DNA of 64,000 bases from contig CM067084.1 in NCBI GenBank assembly GCA_034008185.1, positions 2,127,385 to 2,191,384 on the forward strand, given 5' to 3'. This document shows, one piece after another, positions 63,301 through 64,000 of the stretch. This DNA comes from Gorsachius magnificus. Lineage: Eukaryota > Chordata > Aves > Pelecaniformes > Ardeidae. Every line of letters starts with the position of its first letter. The stretch's first letter is position 1. The notes beneath the pieces were generated by a model. That model worked only from the letters and a program-made list of their open reading frames with translations, did no database searches and was not told where the DNA came from. The position numbers and the translations under genes are program-made.

Positions 63301-63618
63301 TATGGCTCTCAAACCCATTCCACTTTCAGAGCTTTTAACTCCAGTCTTCACTGGACACGGCGATTAGTACTAAATACAGATTCTCAGTTAGGAACGTAAT
63401 TCTTGGACCCCTGCTATTAACATTTATTACAGAACAAGTATTTATGCATTATCTACCTGCACTTGCCAGACTGTTACCAAAATTGAATGGTGGAGTTGAG
63501 GTAGTGGAAACACCGAAATTCCCAATATTAAAATTCACTGCAGGATTAGCAGTTAATCCGAAACCCCCAAAATTAAACCCACTGGCAGTGGAGTTTGTAG
63601 TTTCAAGCCCACCAAATC
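51253..63618 (-). CDS. NUP54: NUP54, nucleoporin p54 (partial, with C-terminal frame break)
   Basis: FG nucleoporin of the Nup62-Nup58-Nup54 central-channel complex of the nuclear pore. Twelve exons on - in transcript order: 63618-63457, 61122-61039, 60906-60772, 60054-59825, 56990-56803, 55918-55722, 53994-53940, 53370-53277, 52771-52664, 52307-52188, 51837-51727, 51382-51253. The first four encode FG/GFG repeats (with GTGTGTGLGGG and QQQQ runs). Exons 5-6 encode the conserved alpha/beta core (NKDEDGLVVLVFNRKE, VIYVVERSPNGTSRR). Exons 7-12 encode the helical, coiled-coil-forming C-terminal region. Exon 1 with the ATG lies beyond base 64000. Every junction is in phase, but in the last exon an extra A (TTTT at 51310-51313 on +) shifts the frame 18 codons before the expected stop at 51253-51255. 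As written, translation would run to 51185. I expect an indel or assembly error, not a dead gene. Confidence 0.96.
51727..51837 (-). CDS. NUP54: NUP54 penultimate exon
   Basis: 37 codons starting GRLNELMSQIRMQNHFGAVR and ending ADLLREIKQ; acceptor CTTCCCAG, donor GTAAGT. Confidence 0.96.
52188..52307 (-). CDS. NUP54: NUP54 exon (helical region)
   Basis: 40 codons: VLIKQEIQRKSGYAIQADEE then QLRVQLDTIQCELNAPTQFK; acceptor TTTTGTAG, donor GTGGGT. Contains a Cys where human has Gly. Confidence 0.95.
52664..52771 (-). CDS. NUP54: NUP54 exon (coiled coil)
   Basis: 36 codons: IISEDISELQKNQTTTMAKI then AQYKRKLMALSHRTLQ; acceptor CTCTGCAG, donor GTAACA. Confidence 0.95.
53277..53370 (-). CDS. NUP54: NUP54 exon
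   Basis: Encodes LIPVPMVGFKELLRRLKVQD then QMTKQHQTRLD; acceptor TTCTTGTAG, donor GTAAGG. Confidence 0.96.
53940..53994 (-). CDS. NUP54: NUP54 exon (55 nt)
   Basis: Encodes VDPIIWEQAKVDNPDPD between split Gly and Lys codons. Found by phase; too short to show as an ORF. Confidence 0.94.
55722..55918 (-). CDS. NUP54: NUP54 exon (alpha/beta core)
   Basis: Begins TEVIIYVVERSPNGTSRRVP, includes HFEQANIKSSLQQLGVSLSM, ends KQLLQNPPA; acceptor TTGCTCAG, donor GTACGT. Confidence 0.96.
56803..56990 (-). CDS. NUP54: NUP54 exon (alpha/beta core)
   Basis: Begins AVGYSLMPNNKDEDGLVVLV, includes SQQQQLVESLHKILGGNQTL, ends VKTMPDD plus a split Gln; donor GTATGT. Confidence 0.96.
56991..59824 (-). other. 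NUP54: NUP54 intron, nothing recognised
   Basis: 2.8-kb GT-AG intron with A-rich runs near 57242-57280 and no supported coding sequence, RNA gene or transposon. Confidence 0.6.
59825..60054 (-). CDS. NUP54: NUP54 exon
   Basis: Begins LGSGLFSQPAQTPAQSNQLI, includes TLLGDERDAILAKWNQLQAF and WGTGKGYFNNNIAPVEFTQE, ends NPFCRFK; acceptor CCACACAG, donor GTATGG. Confidence 0.97.
60772..60906 (-). CDS. NUP54: NUP54 exon (FG repeats, GT/G-rich)
   Basis: Encodes LFGATQNKGFGFGTSFGTGT and a glycine-rich run ending GFGGFGTQQQQT; acceptor TTCCCCAG, donor GTAAGT. Symmetric phase 1-1. Confidence 0.95.
61039..61122 (-). CDS. NUP54: NUP54 exon (FG repeats)
   Basis: Encodes AFGGFGTTTTTAGPAFSFSA then PTNTGTS; acceptor TTGTTAG, donor GTAAGA. 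Symmetric phase 1-1. Confidence 0.94.
61123..63456 (-). other. NUP54: NUP54 intron, nothing recognised
   Basis: 2.3-kb intron without supported exons; no repeat I can name. Confidence 0.55.
63457..63618 (-). CDS. NUP54: NUP54 exon (additional FG-repeat exon)
   Basis: 54 codons, phase 1-1, acceptor CTTGTCAG, donor GTAGAT. Encodes FGGLETTNSTASGFNFGGFG through NFNIGNFGVSTTSTPPFNFG: classic FG/FNFG repeats in frame with the next exon. I do not recall an equivalent in the human reference isoform, where the N-terminal exon appears to join directly to the GFGGFG exon. Confidence 0.85.
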
Positions 63619-64000
63619 CTGACAAGCGGGAAGCAGAAAAAGAGCAAGGTAACATTAGTTCTAAGTAAACGGTAGGTTCAGGAAAGAAAAGCTACAATAT
63701 TTTTCCATCACCATGGATAAGACAGGCATAGTTAAAAACGAGAGTAAGACATTAACTGGCATTAAACATTATTTATCAAACACAAGGAGGACAGTTAAAA
63801 GCTTTCTGTTTAACCCACTCTCCCTACATCACTGCTGTAAGCATGTTATTTTTTGACTATACTGCATATAAAGCAGCTAAGATCGTTCCCACCTTATTTC
63901 AAAACCGAACATGAAAACATCCATGTGATCCAACATTCCCGTTGAGAGTGATTTTTAACTGCCTAAGACTGCTCAGTACAGCTGCATCTGTACTAGCGTA
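63619..64000 (-). other. NUP54: NUP54 intron at right edge
   Basis: Sequence upstream of the FG exon. The start-codon exon is not within it; nothing else recognised. Confidence 0.5.

Noticed and set aside
1..64000. CRISPR array, integrated virus, tRNA or rRNA genes
   Set aside because: No regularly spaced repeats, retroviral gene remnants or recognisable tRNA/rRNA sequence were seen by eye; a profile search would be needed to exclude small RNAs.

Overview
The window is vertebrate genomic DNA, and I read it as a bird. Genes are split into short exons with GT-AG (occasionally GC-AG) introns. Three CR1-type LINE 3' ends of the avian kind are present, ancient MIR-like SINE relics are scattered through introns, and there is one sharp CpG island. 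I cannot name the species. No bacterial, viral, CRISPR or mobile-operon content is visible.

Four protein-coding genes were rebuilt exon by exon from reading frame, splice sites, intron phase and similarity to vertebrate orthologues I recognise. (1) SDAD1, + strand, 1-10922: the last 14 coding exons (432 codons) of the SDA1 ribosome-biogenesis factor; its 5' part lies left of the window. (2) NAAA, + strand, 12702-23905: complete, 10 exons, 357 aa, the lysosomal N-acylethanolamine acid amidase, starting in a CpG island. (3) PPEF2, + strand, 32419-49232: complete coding region, 16 exons, 713 aa, an IQ/EF-hand Ser/Thr phosphatase known from photoreceptors. (4) NUP54, - strand, 63618-51253: 12 coding exons of the central-channel nucleoporin; its first exon lies beyond base 64000.

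The first three genes are co-oriented and NUP54 converges tail-to-tail on PPEF2. In human 4q21 all four are on one strand, with the CXCL9/10/11 chemokines between SDAD1 and NUP54, so this window shows a different local order. About 8.5 kb between NAAA and PPEF2, and the 4.2-kb first PPEF2 intron, hold no recognisable gene apart from repeats.

The genes do not form one pathway; they are housekeeping or tissue-specific neighbours. No new multi-gene system is visible. The points most worth checking are: a single-base frame break at the NUP54 C-terminus; an additional FG-repeat exon in NUP54; two GC-AG introns; multi-AG acceptors in SDAD1 and PPEF2, one of which would make a premature stop if the best-looking AG were used; the rearranged gene order; and two unusually long unexplained antisense ORFs.
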